A stretch of 64,000 nucleotides of DNA, from positions 2,294,001 through 2,358,000 of the forward strand of contig OZ251578.1 of assembly GCA_965243835.1 (NCBI GenBank), in the 5' to 3' direction. Positions 9,790-18,193 of the stretch are shown here, piece by piece (the first letter of the stretch is position 1; each line of letters begins with the position of its first letter). The DNA comes from G965202665 sp965243835. Its GTDB lineage: Bacteria > Actinomycetota > Acidimicrobiia > Spongiisociales > Spongiisociaceae. Under the pieces are notes generated by a model. The model saw only the letters and a program-made list of their open reading frames with translations, was not told the DNA's origin and made no database searches. The translations under genes were made by a program, and so were the position numbers.

Positions 9790-9984
9790 TCATAAAGACA
9801 ACCCCGACCCGCCGCGCGATTCCCGCTCCCGGGAGCGGTTGTCCCCGCTCTCCGGCGTTGTTCTCCCCTCCGGCAGTGCCGGTCGAGACGGCGTTCGGCG
9901 TTGGCGGAGAATGCGCAGGCACTCGGCGGTAGCGGCCACGTACTCGGGGTCTCCGCGCTCCACCGCCGCCGCCCACTCCTCCAC
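9790..9984 (-). CDS. Possible small protein of unknown function
   Basis: From a GTG at 9984 this frame encodes 64 residues (starting EEWAAAVERGDPEYVAATAE) with a charged, helix-like N-terminal half and an Arg/Pro-rich tail. The same frame is open upstream, without ATG, through residues reading DTPIPVTQSEVE, so the true start is unclear. An ATG at 10051 with a good AAGGGA site lies in another frame, which could mean a frameshifted gene. It is the only coding candidate between the amidotransferase and the HNH gene. Weakly supported; no family recognised. Confidence 0.3.
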   Translation of the reverse strand: MEEWAAAVERGDPEYVAATAECLRILRQRRTPSRPALPEGRTTPESGDNRSRERESRGGSGLSL

Positions 9985-10088
9985 CTCGGATTGGGTGACC
10001 GGAATCGGAGTATCTCCTATCGTCGTTGTAAGAAATACGGTATCCGTTCATCGCTTCCCTTGACCTGTTCCGCCCGATACGGGCCGGA

Positions 10089-11381
10089 TTAGCTTAGTAG
10101 GGGCCCGGCGCGGGCCGGGGGTTGGCCCGTTCGGGCGGGGGGCGGCGGGAACGGCGGGGCCGACGCTCCGGGGCGGGGGCGGGTTTTCCAGGTTTTTCCA
10201 ATTTTTACCAGTTCCAGGTTGCGGTCCTGCAACTGCCGGTGGTGGGGGCCGCACAGGGAAACCAGGTTGTCGATGTAGGTGGGGCCGCCGTCGTTCCAGT
10301 CCCGGAGGTGGTGCAACTCGGTTTGGCGGGCGGGGATGTCGCATCGTACGCACCCTCCGTCCCGGACGGCGGCCGCCAGCCGTTGGGCGGCGTTGCCCAA
10401 ACGTTGGCTCCGTCCCAGCCACAGCACCCGGCCCTTCCCGCCGAAGATGATCCCGCTCAGGGACGTATCCGGCGAGAGGTCGCCCAGGATGGAAGGCGGA
10501 ACCGGCCCGGTTCCCAACACTTCGCACCGCCCCTGCGGGCGGGAGCCGTCCAATACCCCGATGTCGGCTACCGCAACCAACAGCGTGACCGGCCCGCCGG
10601 ACTTGGATTCCGTCCCGGGCAGGGGTTGGAGGGTCCCGGCGTCGCGGCCGGTCACGAGCTCGAACAGGGCGTCCGCCCGCCGCTGGTCGTTGCTGCGCAC
10701 ATCATCGGGGGGAACCTCGCCGCCCGAGTCGGCGCGCCGCAACCGGTCCGCGCCCCGGTCCAAGGCTTGTGTCACCTGGCCGTAGGCGATCCGGTCCAAC
10801 TCGGCGTGCAGGACGCCCATATTCTGGGCGGCGTCCCAAAACATGAATGCCTTGCGCCGGGCCCGTTGCCGGCGCAACTCATCTTCCCCCCGATCCCGAC
10901 TGTTGTCCGCCGTCCACTGCCGGGACCGCCGGCGGAAATCGTCCGGGGAGGCCCCGACCGCCTCCGCCAACAGGCCCTTGTCCTCATCCACTTGTTTGGC
11001 CCCGCACTGCCGGGCGGCGTTGGTCAAAGAAGTCGCATGGTCGAAGGTGATTTCGCCCGCCTCCAACTTGGCCCGGGTGTTGGGCATCTCCGCCAGGCCC
11101 TCCGACACCTTGGCGAGGCTCTTGGCCTGATGGCCGGTCATCCCCATCTGCTCCTGCAGGACCTCGGCCGCCTCCCGCTTCCCTTCCGCCCGGGACAGAC
11201 GCAAGGCGATGGCGGTCTCCAAGGACGACAGGCGGGCCTTGATGCGCTTCACCGCCCCGGCCAGCTCCTCCATCTCCTCCCGGGAGGAGGCGCCGGCGAC
11301 CTTCTCGTCCAGGATGGCCAACCCGGTCCCGACCAAATCGGAAGCCTCCTGCGACCGCTCGGAATTAGGCGCTTGCTTCAT
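10089..11381 (-). CDS. DUF222 / HNH endonuclease-domain protein (13E12 type)
   Basis: From the ATG at 11381 the protein has 430 residues. The long N-terminal DUF222 region is helical (AGAVKRIKARLSSLETAIAL, then TRAKLEAGEITFDHATSLTNAA). The C-terminus holds an HNH nuclease: CVRCDIPARQTELHHLRDW, then PTYIDNLVSLCGPHHRQLQ, with the expected HH, N and H residues and zinc-binding cysteines. Such genes are abundant in actinobacteria, often multicopy and probably selfish or mobile; their role is not established. A paralog lies at 34881-36179. The frame stays open to 11720 through two upstream copies of the gene's own start region, so longer products from 11525 or 11678 are possible. I chose 11381 because it sits next to the conserved DUF222 region and its leader matches that of the paralog. 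Confidence 0.9.
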   Translation of the reverse strand: MKQAPNSERSQEASDLVGTGLAILDEKVAGASSREEMEELAGAVKRIKARLSSLETAIALRLSRAEGKREAAEVLQEQMGMTGHQAKSLAKVSEGLAEMPNTRAKLEAGEITFDHATSLTNAARQCGAKQVDEDKGLLAEAVGASPDDFRRRSRQWTADNSRDRGEDELRRQRARRKAFMFWDAAQNMGVLHAELDRIAYGQVTQALDRGADRLRRADSGGEVPPDDVRSNDQRRADALFELVTGRDAGTLQPLPGTESKSGGPVTLLVAVADIGVLDGSRPQGRCEVLGTGPVPPSILGDLSPDTSLSGIIFGGKGRVLWLGRSQRLGNAAQRLAAAVRDGGCVRCDIPARQTELHHLRDWNDGGPTYIDNLVSLCGPHHRQLQDRNLELVKIGKTWKTRPRPGASAPPFPPPPARTGQPPARAGPLLS

Positions 11382-11720
11382 ACTCCCCAACTTAACAGGA
11401 GGGTGTGACAAACCCCGACCGCCCTCCCCCGACCGCGCACCCGCCGCCTCACTCGGACCAACCAAACCCTTGCCCACAGGCACCGCCGCCGCTGGCGACC
11501 GCTCGGAATTAGGCATTTGCTTCATACTCCCCAAGGTAACAAGGGGGTGTGACAAACCCCGACCGCCCTCCCCCGACCGCGCACCTGTCGCCTCGCTCGG
11601 GTCGGACAAACCCCTGCCCGCGGGCGACGCCGCCGCCGCCGTCGTCGGCAACCGCTCGGAATTAGAAATCCGGTTCATACCCCCCAACGTAACAAGGGGG
11701 TGTGACAAACCCCTCCCCAA
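11358..11720 (-). repeat. Triplicated leader and start region of the DUF222/HNH gene
   Basis: A block of about 150 bases containing a ribosome binding site, ATG and the first codons (MKQ-PNSERS) is repeated with starts at 11381, 11525 and 11678, giving spacings of 144 and 153 bases. In each copy the sequence before the ATG is TGTCACA, six bases, TGTTA(C/A), ten bases, ATG. Copies remain in frame with one another, so no stop separates them. Confidence 0.85.
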
Positions 11721-11756
11721 CGCCGACCGCCTCCTTGCGGACCGCTCATCCGGTCG

Positions 11757-12002
11757 TTAGTCCGCCGCTCCGGGAGACGGATACTCCCCGTATTCCAAGG
11801 CGCACATCAGAACCGAATTCCCGGTGGGACCGACCACCGTCACCTCCTCGGGCAGTCCGGGGCGGGTACGACGGAGCCAACCGTCGTCCGTAAACGTATA
11901 CCCCTCCGGCAGATCGGCGCGGAGCCGGTTCAACATCGTCCGCACCGCGTCGGCGGCGGAAACGTCTCGTTTCTTCCCGCCCGCTGTAATCACCGGTCTC
12001 AT
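11757..12002 (-). CDS. Small hypothetical protein
   Basis: 81 residues from the ATG at 12002, with a well-formed alpha-beta composition (DAVRTMLNRLRADLPEGYTF, then GLPEEVTVVGPTGNSVLMCA). It sits directly after the methyltransferase gene on the same strand, starting 9 bases past that gene's stop, so it may be co-transcribed. No family recognised. Base composition matches the host GC-rich background, unlike the centre of the methyltransferase. Confidence 0.55.
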   Translation of the reverse strand: MRPVITAGGKKRDVSAADAVRTMLNRLRADLPEGYTFTDDGWLRRTRPGLPEEVTVVGPTGNSVLMCALEYGEYPSPGAAD

Positions 12003-12011
12003 TCTATAATC

Positions 12012-14763
12012 TCAAGTGGGTAGGACGGTTTGGGTGGGGCCTTGGGATTTTAGGGCCTCCAGGCTGATGCTTTCCCAAGAGGTAACCAGGCTGTTGTAGG
12101 CCACTGCGTCCTCGGTATTGCCTTTGGAATCGGCCACCTGGTAGAGCAGGTAGGCCAGATGACGGGCCCGTTCGCTCATCCCGCCCTCCACCTTGGCCAG
12201 CAACTCCCCGGCGTAAGTTTCGCCCCTGTCCAAACGGGCGATGAGGTGCTGGGTGATCTCCCAAATGGTCAAGCGGCGGTCGGTGACGGGATCCCATTTT
12301 GGGTCCAGCTCGTCGCGGCGTAACAACCGCACCTTGCCGCCCTTGGATTCGGCCACCCCAGCCTCTACCACTCCGTCTACTGCGGTGTTCATCGCTTGGG
12401 CCAGCGTGTTGGCATCCCCGAACGGGCCGGGGTCATGTCCGTACTGCCGATACCAGGTGAGGGCGAACCGGCTTTCGGCATCCAGTTCCGTATCCTCCGC
12501 CGACAGGATTTCCTCCAACACCTCGTTGATGAGAGCCAACGCAGTGCGCACCGGCATTGTGGACCCGTCCGCCTCCACTACCCGGGCATACCGGGAGAAA
12601 ATCCGCATCCCCGGCCCAATCGCTGACTGCGCCATATCCACCGGGGGAATAGCCTGCTCCTGCAACAACGCGACGGAACTGGGCATTTCATCACGCAAGG
12701 CAGAAATAAACCCACCCCGTGTCTCCAGGTGGGCATCGTCAGGCCGAGGACGACAAGCCAAAACTACCGAAGATGTCAAAGCCGCAGTGCCTTGCGAAAT
12801 CATTCTACCAGTCGTTTCTGTATGAATAGGCCAAGTAGCAGTTATCAATATACCAGCATCCACAAGCCCTTGAAGAAATGTTTCCCAACCTGTAGAAGTT
12901 GTTTCGCCATCTTTAGTTTGCTGTTGCTTAAACGCATAGAAAATAGTAGACGGAACATCAGGATTCTGAACCTGAGCAATTTGTTTCAACACTTTGGACA
13001 TACCTTGCTCGAAGAATTCTTGGGCTACTGTCATTGTACCGGCCCTCCATGCATTAGCCACCAATTCCTCCATTTTTGGAGTCAATAAGGTGGCAAGCTC
13101 ATCCGGCCATATGTCCAACAAATTATAGCGAAGCCATACATAAAAAAAATCGGAAATATCTGCATATTGTATATTATCGTAATAAGGAGGGTCGGTACAT
13201 ATAATAGGCGACTCAATTTCTTCCAATCTGGTCTTAGACTCTCTTTGCTGTATTTTAGCTATACTATTATATTGACACAATGGCCAATCCATGGATGAAA
13301 AAGCTAATAAAGCATTATCTACCATACCCTTCCAAGAACCTGAAGAATTACTCAAAGGATTTGCTTCTGCGAAATCCCATATCATAGGAACAGCCTGTCG
13401 ACCAAATAGCCCTACAGGGCACTCTGAGCTCGGCCTCCATCGGACTAGTGAATTATTGGCCTCCACAAACTTATCAAAAATAAAAGCCAAGTACGTGACA
13501 ACTGCATCTGTATAAGCAACGGAACCTGAGCCTCCATCTCGTAATCTTATTCCATCATCAAGTAAGCCAAATTCTTCAGCATTTGTTTTAATTACATTTT
13601 TTATCTCTGTCAATAGGTCAGATAAAACATTCAGACCTACCAATTGTCTTGTAGTAAAAATATCACTCCATTTGGTCATTCCATATAAAGGAACACTATC
13701 AGCAGCCTTACCAATCAGTTTATCTTGAGGAACCCAAGTTGGCTCGGGAATTTTCGGCAATTGATCTGGTTCAACATACCACCTACCATGATCTGCCTCT
13801 AAAGCAATAGCGATCATGTCTTTACCCATCAAACCTTGTTGACCTTGACTCTTTACATAGTTAAAACTAATTGGGGCACCCGTAGCAACGCATACACCAC
13901 CTCCCTTACCCATTGTTCTCTTAGTTGGTGTACCGCCTTCTCTTATCCGGTATCTTATTAATTTAGTAGATTGATCAATAATCGGTTCCACCCATATTAG
14001 GGGCTTATTCTTTTTGTTACACAGTACCCAATTGCTGACTAGTGGTACATGACCCCTCCAGGCTGGATCGGGGGACTTAACAGTGCGCGCCCAAATCCAA
14101 GCAATAACTGTTGCGTTGTCTACTTTAGGGTACAGATGACCAATACGTTCCGATGCCCGCTCGCGTATCCAATCGCCGTAGAACTTTATATCTGTTGCCA
14201 AACCTTGTGCTCTTCCCCATGTATTAAGACTAGAAACTTTTCTGGATACAGGATTGACCGGTTGCTGATTTACGAAGCGAGAGGGTATCTCCACCATAGC
14301 TTTAGAAATCAATACCGCCACCGGATTCAAGTCACCCCCGAAGGATGGTAAGCCCAACCGTTGCGCCTCCAATGGAATAATGCCTCTCCCGCAAAATGGG
14401 TCTAAAACCCTTACCCCCCCCCCCGTTTCCTATGGGAAGCTCTATCTCGTCCATTGCCTCCTTCAAAACTTGCGGGTCGTTGGCGTTCTCGCGTTTTACC
14501 AACCTTTCCAAGATACTAAACAAACGCTTGCGTTCCAGTGTTTTATCTTCTGCTGTGGGGAACCGAACCGGATTGGCCAAAGGATCGTCCACCAAGGATG
14601 CCCAAAGGACCGCCCGTACGGCGGGTAACGGACGACGCGCCCACCACCTATGCAAATTAGAAGGATGCCCCATCTTGACGTTGATATCCCGTACCGACTC
14701 GCGGTTGATGGCTTCTAGGGGGAGGGCTACCTCTATCAGCTTGGGGCCGCGGGACGTCGCCAT
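12012..14763 (-). CDS. DUF1156-type DNA methyltransferase, interrupted at a G11 tract
   Basis: The first segment (14763 to the tract) matches a DUF1156 N-terminus: IEVALPLEAINRESVRDINV, then HPSNLHRWWARRPLPAVRAV. After the poly-G tract the next frame resumes at once with the AdoMet motif VLDPFCGRGIIPLEAQRLG and continues to the catalytic DPPYYDNIQYADISDFFYVW and the C-terminal half, ending at 12012. Joined, it is about 917 residues, normal for this family of adenine- or cytosine-N4-specific methylases. With 11 G the frame terminates at 14332; 10 or 13 G would give the full enzyme. The central part (about 12.8-14.6 kb) is much more AT-rich than both ends, which suggests acquisition or recombination. 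No restriction or helicase partner is adjacent, so it appears to be an orphan methylase. Confidence 0.88.
14414..14424 (-). repeat. G11 tract, putative phase-variation switch in the methyltransferase
   Basis: Eleven C on the plus strand (11 G in the coding direction) lie between the codons for GN and the AdoMet-binding VLDPFCG motif. As assembled the upstream frame runs into the wrong phase. Ten G would read GTA AGG GTT TTA GAC CCA and restore the methylase frame. Confidence 0.75.
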
Positions 14764-14785
14764 CCCGGATCAAGAACCGTATGGG

Positions 14786-14859
14786 TGGAGCTGACGGGAT
14801 TTGAACCCGTGGCCTCTTGCATGCCATGCAAGCGCTCTGCCGACCTGAGCTACAGCCCC
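14786..14859 (-). tRNA. tRNA-Ala (anticodon GGC)
   Basis: Read on the minus strand it starts GGGGCTGTAGCTCAG and shows the D-arm, an anticodon stem CTTGC/GCAAG around the loop ATGGCAT (anticodon GGC), and a T-arm GGGTTCAAATCCC. The acceptor strand CAGCTCC pairs with GGGGCTG (one G-U), followed by discriminator A. CCA is not encoded (the next bases are CCC). It lies between the methyltransferase and rsfS genes; tRNA genes are common integration points, and the methyltransferase lies immediately on its 3' side. Confidence 0.95.
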
Positions 14860-14912
14860 GTTCGCGTACGTATACCATGTAAGCATAGCGGGCATTTTAC
14901 AACCGCGCAAAC

Positions 14913-15284
14913 CTACCCGCCAAAACCGCCGGGCGGGGCGGGGGGCGTCCACTCCACCCGGGGGGCGTCCCCCCACAGGCGCTCCAAGGCGTAGAACTCG
15001 CGGGCGGCGGGGGCGAACAGGTGCGTCACCAAGTCGCCGTAGTCCATCAACAGCCAGTCCCCGTCCTCCCGGCCTTCGATCCGCACCGGCTCCCGGCCGT
15101 AACCTTTCAGCCGCTCCTCCACCTCCTCGGCCATCGTGCGAATCTGGCGTTTGGACGACCCGGTGGCGATCACGAACACATCCGCCACCCGCAACAGCTC
15201 GCCCACCCCCAGGATCACCACCTCGCTCCCCTGCTTGGCGTCGATCGCATCCGCCGCCGCCCGGGCCAAATCCTCCGGAGACAA
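14913..15284 (-). CDS. rsfS: Ribosomal silencing factor RsfS (Iojap family)
   Basis: 123 residues. It binds ribosomal protein uL14 and blocks subunit joining when growth slows. The typical single-domain fold is recognisable: AAADAIDAKQGSEVVILGVG, then ADVFVIATGSSKRQIRTMAE, EDGDWLLMDYGDLVTHLF and AAREFYALERLWGDA. Length is normal, with a short Pro/Gly tail. It is the last gene of the run M16 peptidase, dapB, nadD, rsfS; the nadD-rsfS pairing is widespread in bacteria. It starts 10 bases after the nadD stop. Confidence 0.95.
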   Translation of the reverse strand: MSPEDLARAAADAIDAKQGSEVVILGVGELLRVADVFVIATGSSKRQIRTMAEEVEERLKGYGREPVRIEGREDGDWLLMDYGDLVTHLFAPAAREFYALERLWGDAPRVEWTPPAPPGGFGG

Positions 15285-15294
15285 CTCGGCGATA

Positions 15295-15960
15295 TTAACG
15301 GCGCGCTGGGTGATTGTTCACCTCTTCTTCGGCGGACGGGTCTCTCACCACCCACACCAAGGTGTCCTCGGGGTATCCGTATAAACCGTTCATCGCAATA
15401 TAATGCCACACCGGAACCGGCACCAAGGACTCTATGTTCTCCCCCCGCAGGGCCTGGGCCCGAATCTCCGAACCGGAAAAGGGCAAGGGGGGCATGTCCA
15501 ACCACTCCGCCCGCCCGCCCAAGGCCGCATCCACCTCCTCCTTCTCCGTCCCGCAACGGGGAGCCACCGCGATCCGGGCCAGTTCCATCACCTCCTCCGC
15601 CCGATGCCATGCGGGAATCCCCAAGGCGGCGTCCGCCCCCACAATCAAACAAGGATTCGGATCCCCCCGTTCCAGCAACGTGTCGATCGTGTAGGTGGGG
15701 CCGGGGCGGAGCACCTCCCGGTCGTCGACCTCCATATAGTCCGCAACATCCAAACCGGCCGCCGCCCGGACCATATCCAGGCGGTGCCCGGCGGAGGCGA
15801 CCGGAGCTCCGGATCTGTGCCAGGGGACGCCGGCGGGTATCAGCGCCACCTTCTCCAAGCCCAGTCTCCGGTAGGCGATGTCGGCGATCGACAGATGGCC
15901 GATGTGGGGGGGATCGAAAGTCCCGCCTAAAATCCCCACTCCTCCGGAAGCCATGCTCAA
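15295..15960 (-). CDS. nadD: Nicotinate-nucleotide adenylyltransferase
   Basis: 221 residues. Transfers AMP from ATP to nicotinate mononucleotide in NAD synthesis. The nucleotidyltransferase motif GGTFDPPHIGHL (around residue 12) includes the (H/T)xGH signature. GPTYTIDTLLERG and LIVGADAALGIPAWHRAEEV match the NadD core, and FSGSEIRAQALRGENIESLVP matches the C-terminal SSTxIR-type motif with small substitutions. It starts 4 bases past the dapB stop. The last ~25 residues extend past the usual end. Confidence 0.95.
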   Translation of the reverse strand: MSMASGGVGILGGTFDPPHIGHLSIADIAYRRLGLEKVALIPAGVPWHRSGAPVASAGHRLDMVRAAAGLDVADYMEVDDREVLRPGPTYTIDTLLERGDPNPCLIVGADAALGIPAWHRAEEVMELARIAVAPRCGTEKEEVDAALGGRAEWLDMPPLPFSGSEIRAQALRGENIESLVPVPVWHYIAMNGLYGYPEDTLVWVVRDPSAEEEVNNHPARR

Positions 15961-15964
15961 CGAC

Positions 15965-16747
15965 TCACAGGTCCAACAGGGCGTCCAACCCGACCGTCAC
16001 CGGCTCCGTCAAAGATCCCACCGACCGCAACGCCAACACGATCCCGGGGGCGAAGGCCTTGTAGTCGGTGGTGTCGTGGCGGATGGTCAAATACTCGCCC
16101 GACCCGCCCAGCACCACCTCCTGGTGGGCCACCGACCCGTGGGTGCGCAGGGAATGAACCGCCACTCCCTCCACCGACGCCCCCAACGCCCCCGCCGCCG
16201 ACTCCCGCCCCCGGCCGTGGGGGCGCACTCCCGCCCGCCGCCGGGCGGCCCCCATGCGGGCGGCCGTGTTCAAGCTGGTGCCGGACGGGGCGTCCGGTTT
16301 GTCGTGATGATGCATTTCAACGATTTCCGCCGAAGCGAAGTGGGGAGCGGCCAACTCGGCGAAACGCATCATCAGCACCGCCCCCACCGAAAAGTTGGGG
16401 ACCACCAGGCACCGCCCGTCGCCCCCCGCCCACTCCTCCCGCAAAGCGGCCACCCGGACCGCATCGTAACCGGAGGTTCCGACCACCGCGTCCGCCCCGT
16501 AGGAGCGCCAGCGGGAAACGTTGCCGGGGGCGGCGTCCGGGTTGGTCAACTCGATGACAACCTCGCATTCCCGCAACGCCTCCGGGTCGCCGGAGCAGAC
16601 GTATCCCCCCACATCCTCCCCGTCGTGGCCGGGGGCGTACAGCGCCTCCGCCGCCAAATCATCCGCCGATTGCAGGGCGGCCAAAGTGAGGAGCCCCATC
16701 TTCCCCGGAGCCCCGGAAATCCCGACTTTCAACGGCGGGAGGCTCAC
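15965..16747 (-). CDS. dapB: 4-hydroxy-tetrahydrodipicolinate reductase
   Basis: 260 residues from a GTG at 16747 that overlaps the stop of the upstream peptidase gene (GTGA), so the two are translationally coupled. It catalyses the NAD(P)H-dependent step of the lysine/diaminopimelate pathway. The N-terminal dinucleotide motif VGISGAPGKMG is present, as are VVGTSGYD and PNFSVGAVLMMRFAELAAPH. The catalytic block is IVEMHHHDKPDAPSGTS, with the HHxxKxDAPSGT signature, followed by the substrate segment HSLRTHGSVAHQEVVLGG. The reading frame continues open far upstream, but only this part resembles DapB. Confidence 0.95.
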   Translation of the reverse strand: MSLPPLKVGISGAPGKMGLLTLAALQSADDLAAEALYAPGHDGEDVGGYVCSGDPEALRECEVVIELTNPDAAPGNVSRWRSYGADAVVGTSGYDAVRVAALREEWAGGDGRCLVVPNFSVGAVLMMRFAELAAPHFASAEIVEMHHHDKPDAPSGTSLNTAARMGAARRRAGVRPHGRGRESAAGALGASVEGVAVHSLRTHGSVAHQEVVLGGSGEYLTIRHDTTDYKAFAPGIVLALRSVGSLTEPVTVGLDALLDL

Positions 16748-18000
16748 CCCATCATCCTCTCCAGCCCGGGGCCGTCCAACGGCCCCACCGCTCCGCACAC
16801 CCGGGGCCCCCGCAACGTCCGGGCGGCCGCTTCCAGCACCTCGTCGGCGGTGATGCGGTCGATGCGGGCCAGCCGCTCGTCCAGGGAAAGTTGGGGCAGG
16901 CCGGACAGGTGATTGCGGCCCAGGCGCACCATCCGGGTCTGGGTGTCCTCCATGGACAAGGCCAGCGACCCGCGCATATGGCCTTTGGCCCGTTCCAGTT
17001 CGGCGGGGGTCGCCCCCCGCTCGGCCATGGCGGCGATTTCCTCGTTCAGAATCTCCATCACTTCCGGCACGGTGGCCGGGGTGGTGCCCACGTACACCCC
17101 CCACGCCCCGGTTTCCGTAAACGGGAGGCTGAAACTGTGCACCGCATAGGCCAGCCCCCGTTCCTCCCGTATCTTCTGAAACAGCCGGGAGGACATCCCC
17201 CCGCCCAGGATGTGCTGCATGGCGGCGTTGGCGAAACGGCTTTCGTCGGAGGCGGTGATGGACAAGCCCCCCAAGGCCAGATGGACTTGTTCGGTGTCCC
17301 GTTCCACCACCTCGGCCCGGGCGGGCCGGGACAGGGAGACCTCCTCCAAAGGGCGCCCCGCCTCCGGGGTTTCCCATTCTCCGAAATATTTTTCCACCAG
17401 TTCCATCACCCGCTCGTGATCGGCGTTGCCCGCCGTCGCCACCACGCAACTGGCCGACCCGTATCTCCTTCCCCAGTAGCCGGACAGGTCGTCGGCGGTC
17501 ATCGCCCCGATGGAATCCCGGGTGCCCAGCACCGGCTCCCCCAGCGCGTGGCCGTCGAACAGCGTTCTGAAAAGGGTTTCCAGGGAAACATCGGACGGGT
17601 CGTCCTCGTGCATGTTGATTTCCTCGATGACCACCTGCCGCTCCGAGTCGATCTCGTGCGGGCGGAAGGCGGGGCGCTGCAGCATTTCCGCCAGCAGGTC
17701 CATTCCGGTGTCCAACTCGGAGTCCAGAAGGCACGCCCAAAAACAGGTGCGCTCCTTGGAGGTGAAGGCGTTGCTCCGGGCTCCGATGGCGTCGAACGTT
17801 TCGGAAATGTCGCGGGCCGACAGCCGGTCGGTGCCTTTGAACAGCAGATGCTCCAAGAAGTGGGCGGCCCCGGCTTCGCGGGGACGTTCGTCGCGACTGC
17901 CGGTGTCCACCCAGCATCCGACGGCCACCGACCGCACCGCCGGGACGCTTTCGGTCACCACCGTTATTCCGGTGGAGGCCTGCGCGGTGGTTATGGTCAT
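16744..18000 (-). CDS. M16 family zinc peptidase (insulinase/PMPP-like)
   Basis: 418 residues, beginning with a beta-rich N-terminal half that contains the inverted zinc motif HFLEH in AAHFLEHLLFKGTDRLSARD (about residues 48-67) and the downstream glutamate region VVIEEINMHEDDPSD. The second half is the inactive-like C-terminal M16 domain (LGGGMSSRLFQKIREERGLAYAV). Length and motifs match single-chain actinobacterial M16B peptidases that often precede dapB. The substrate is unknown. It is first in the operon with dapB, nadD and rsfS, with an intergenic promoter region upstream (18001-18193) shared with the divergent rhomboid gene. Confidence 0.92.
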   Translation of the reverse strand: MTITTAQASTGITVVTESVPAVRSVAVGCWVDTGSRDERPREAGAAHFLEHLLFKGTDRLSARDISETFDAIGARSNAFTSKERTCFWACLLDSELDTGMDLLAEMLQRPAFRPHEIDSERQVVIEEINMHEDDPSDVSLETLFRTLFDGHALGEPVLGTRDSIGAMTADDLSGYWGRRYGSASCVVATAGNADHERVMELVEKYFGEWETPEAGRPLEEVSLSRPARAEVVERDTEQVHLALGGLSITASDESRFANAAMQHILGGGMSSRLFQKIREERGLAYAVHSFSLPFTETGAWGVYVGTTPATVPEVMEILNEEIAAMAERGATPAELERAKGHMRGSLALSMEDTQTRMVRLGRNHLSGLPQLSLDERLARIDRITADEVLEAAARTLRGPRVCGAVGPLDGPGLERMMG

Positions 18001-18123
18001 TAACCCCGATGATACCCCGCGCGCCGCCCCTATGCCGCCCCTGTGCGTACGGCGACCCTGCGCGTCCGGCGGGACTCGGCGGCGCGCTTGGGAGCGGCCC
18101 GGCGGAGAAATCCCGCTCCTATT

Positions 18124-18157
18124 AATTAGGGGGGCGTTTTAATTAGGGGGCGTTTAC
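18124..18157. repeat. 17-base direct repeat in a divergent intergenic region
   Basis: AATTAGGGGGGCGTTTT is followed immediately by AATTAGGGGGCGTTTAC. The pair sits between the divergent M16 peptidase and rhomboid genes, about 125 bases upstream of the former and 37 bases upstream of the latter, so it could be promoter-associated. No known regulator site recognised. Confidence 0.5.
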
Positions 18158-18193
18158 GGGCAGGCGCTTGGGGAGCGGGGCGACATCCCTACA

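Noticed and set aside
12012..14763. BREX or DISARM locus around the methyltransferase
   Set aside because: No PglZ, BrxL, DrmA/B/C helicase or DUF499 partner is adjacent; the neighbours are a small ORF, a DUF222 gene and a tRNA.
15965..17917. One large fused protein including dapB
   Set aside because: Only the part from the GTG at 16747 matches DapB; the upstream part is antisense-like and overlaps the M16 peptidase in another frame.
18124..18157. The 17-bp direct repeat as a defined operator
   Set aside because: It lies in a promoter region but matches no regulator site I know; kept only as a repeat.
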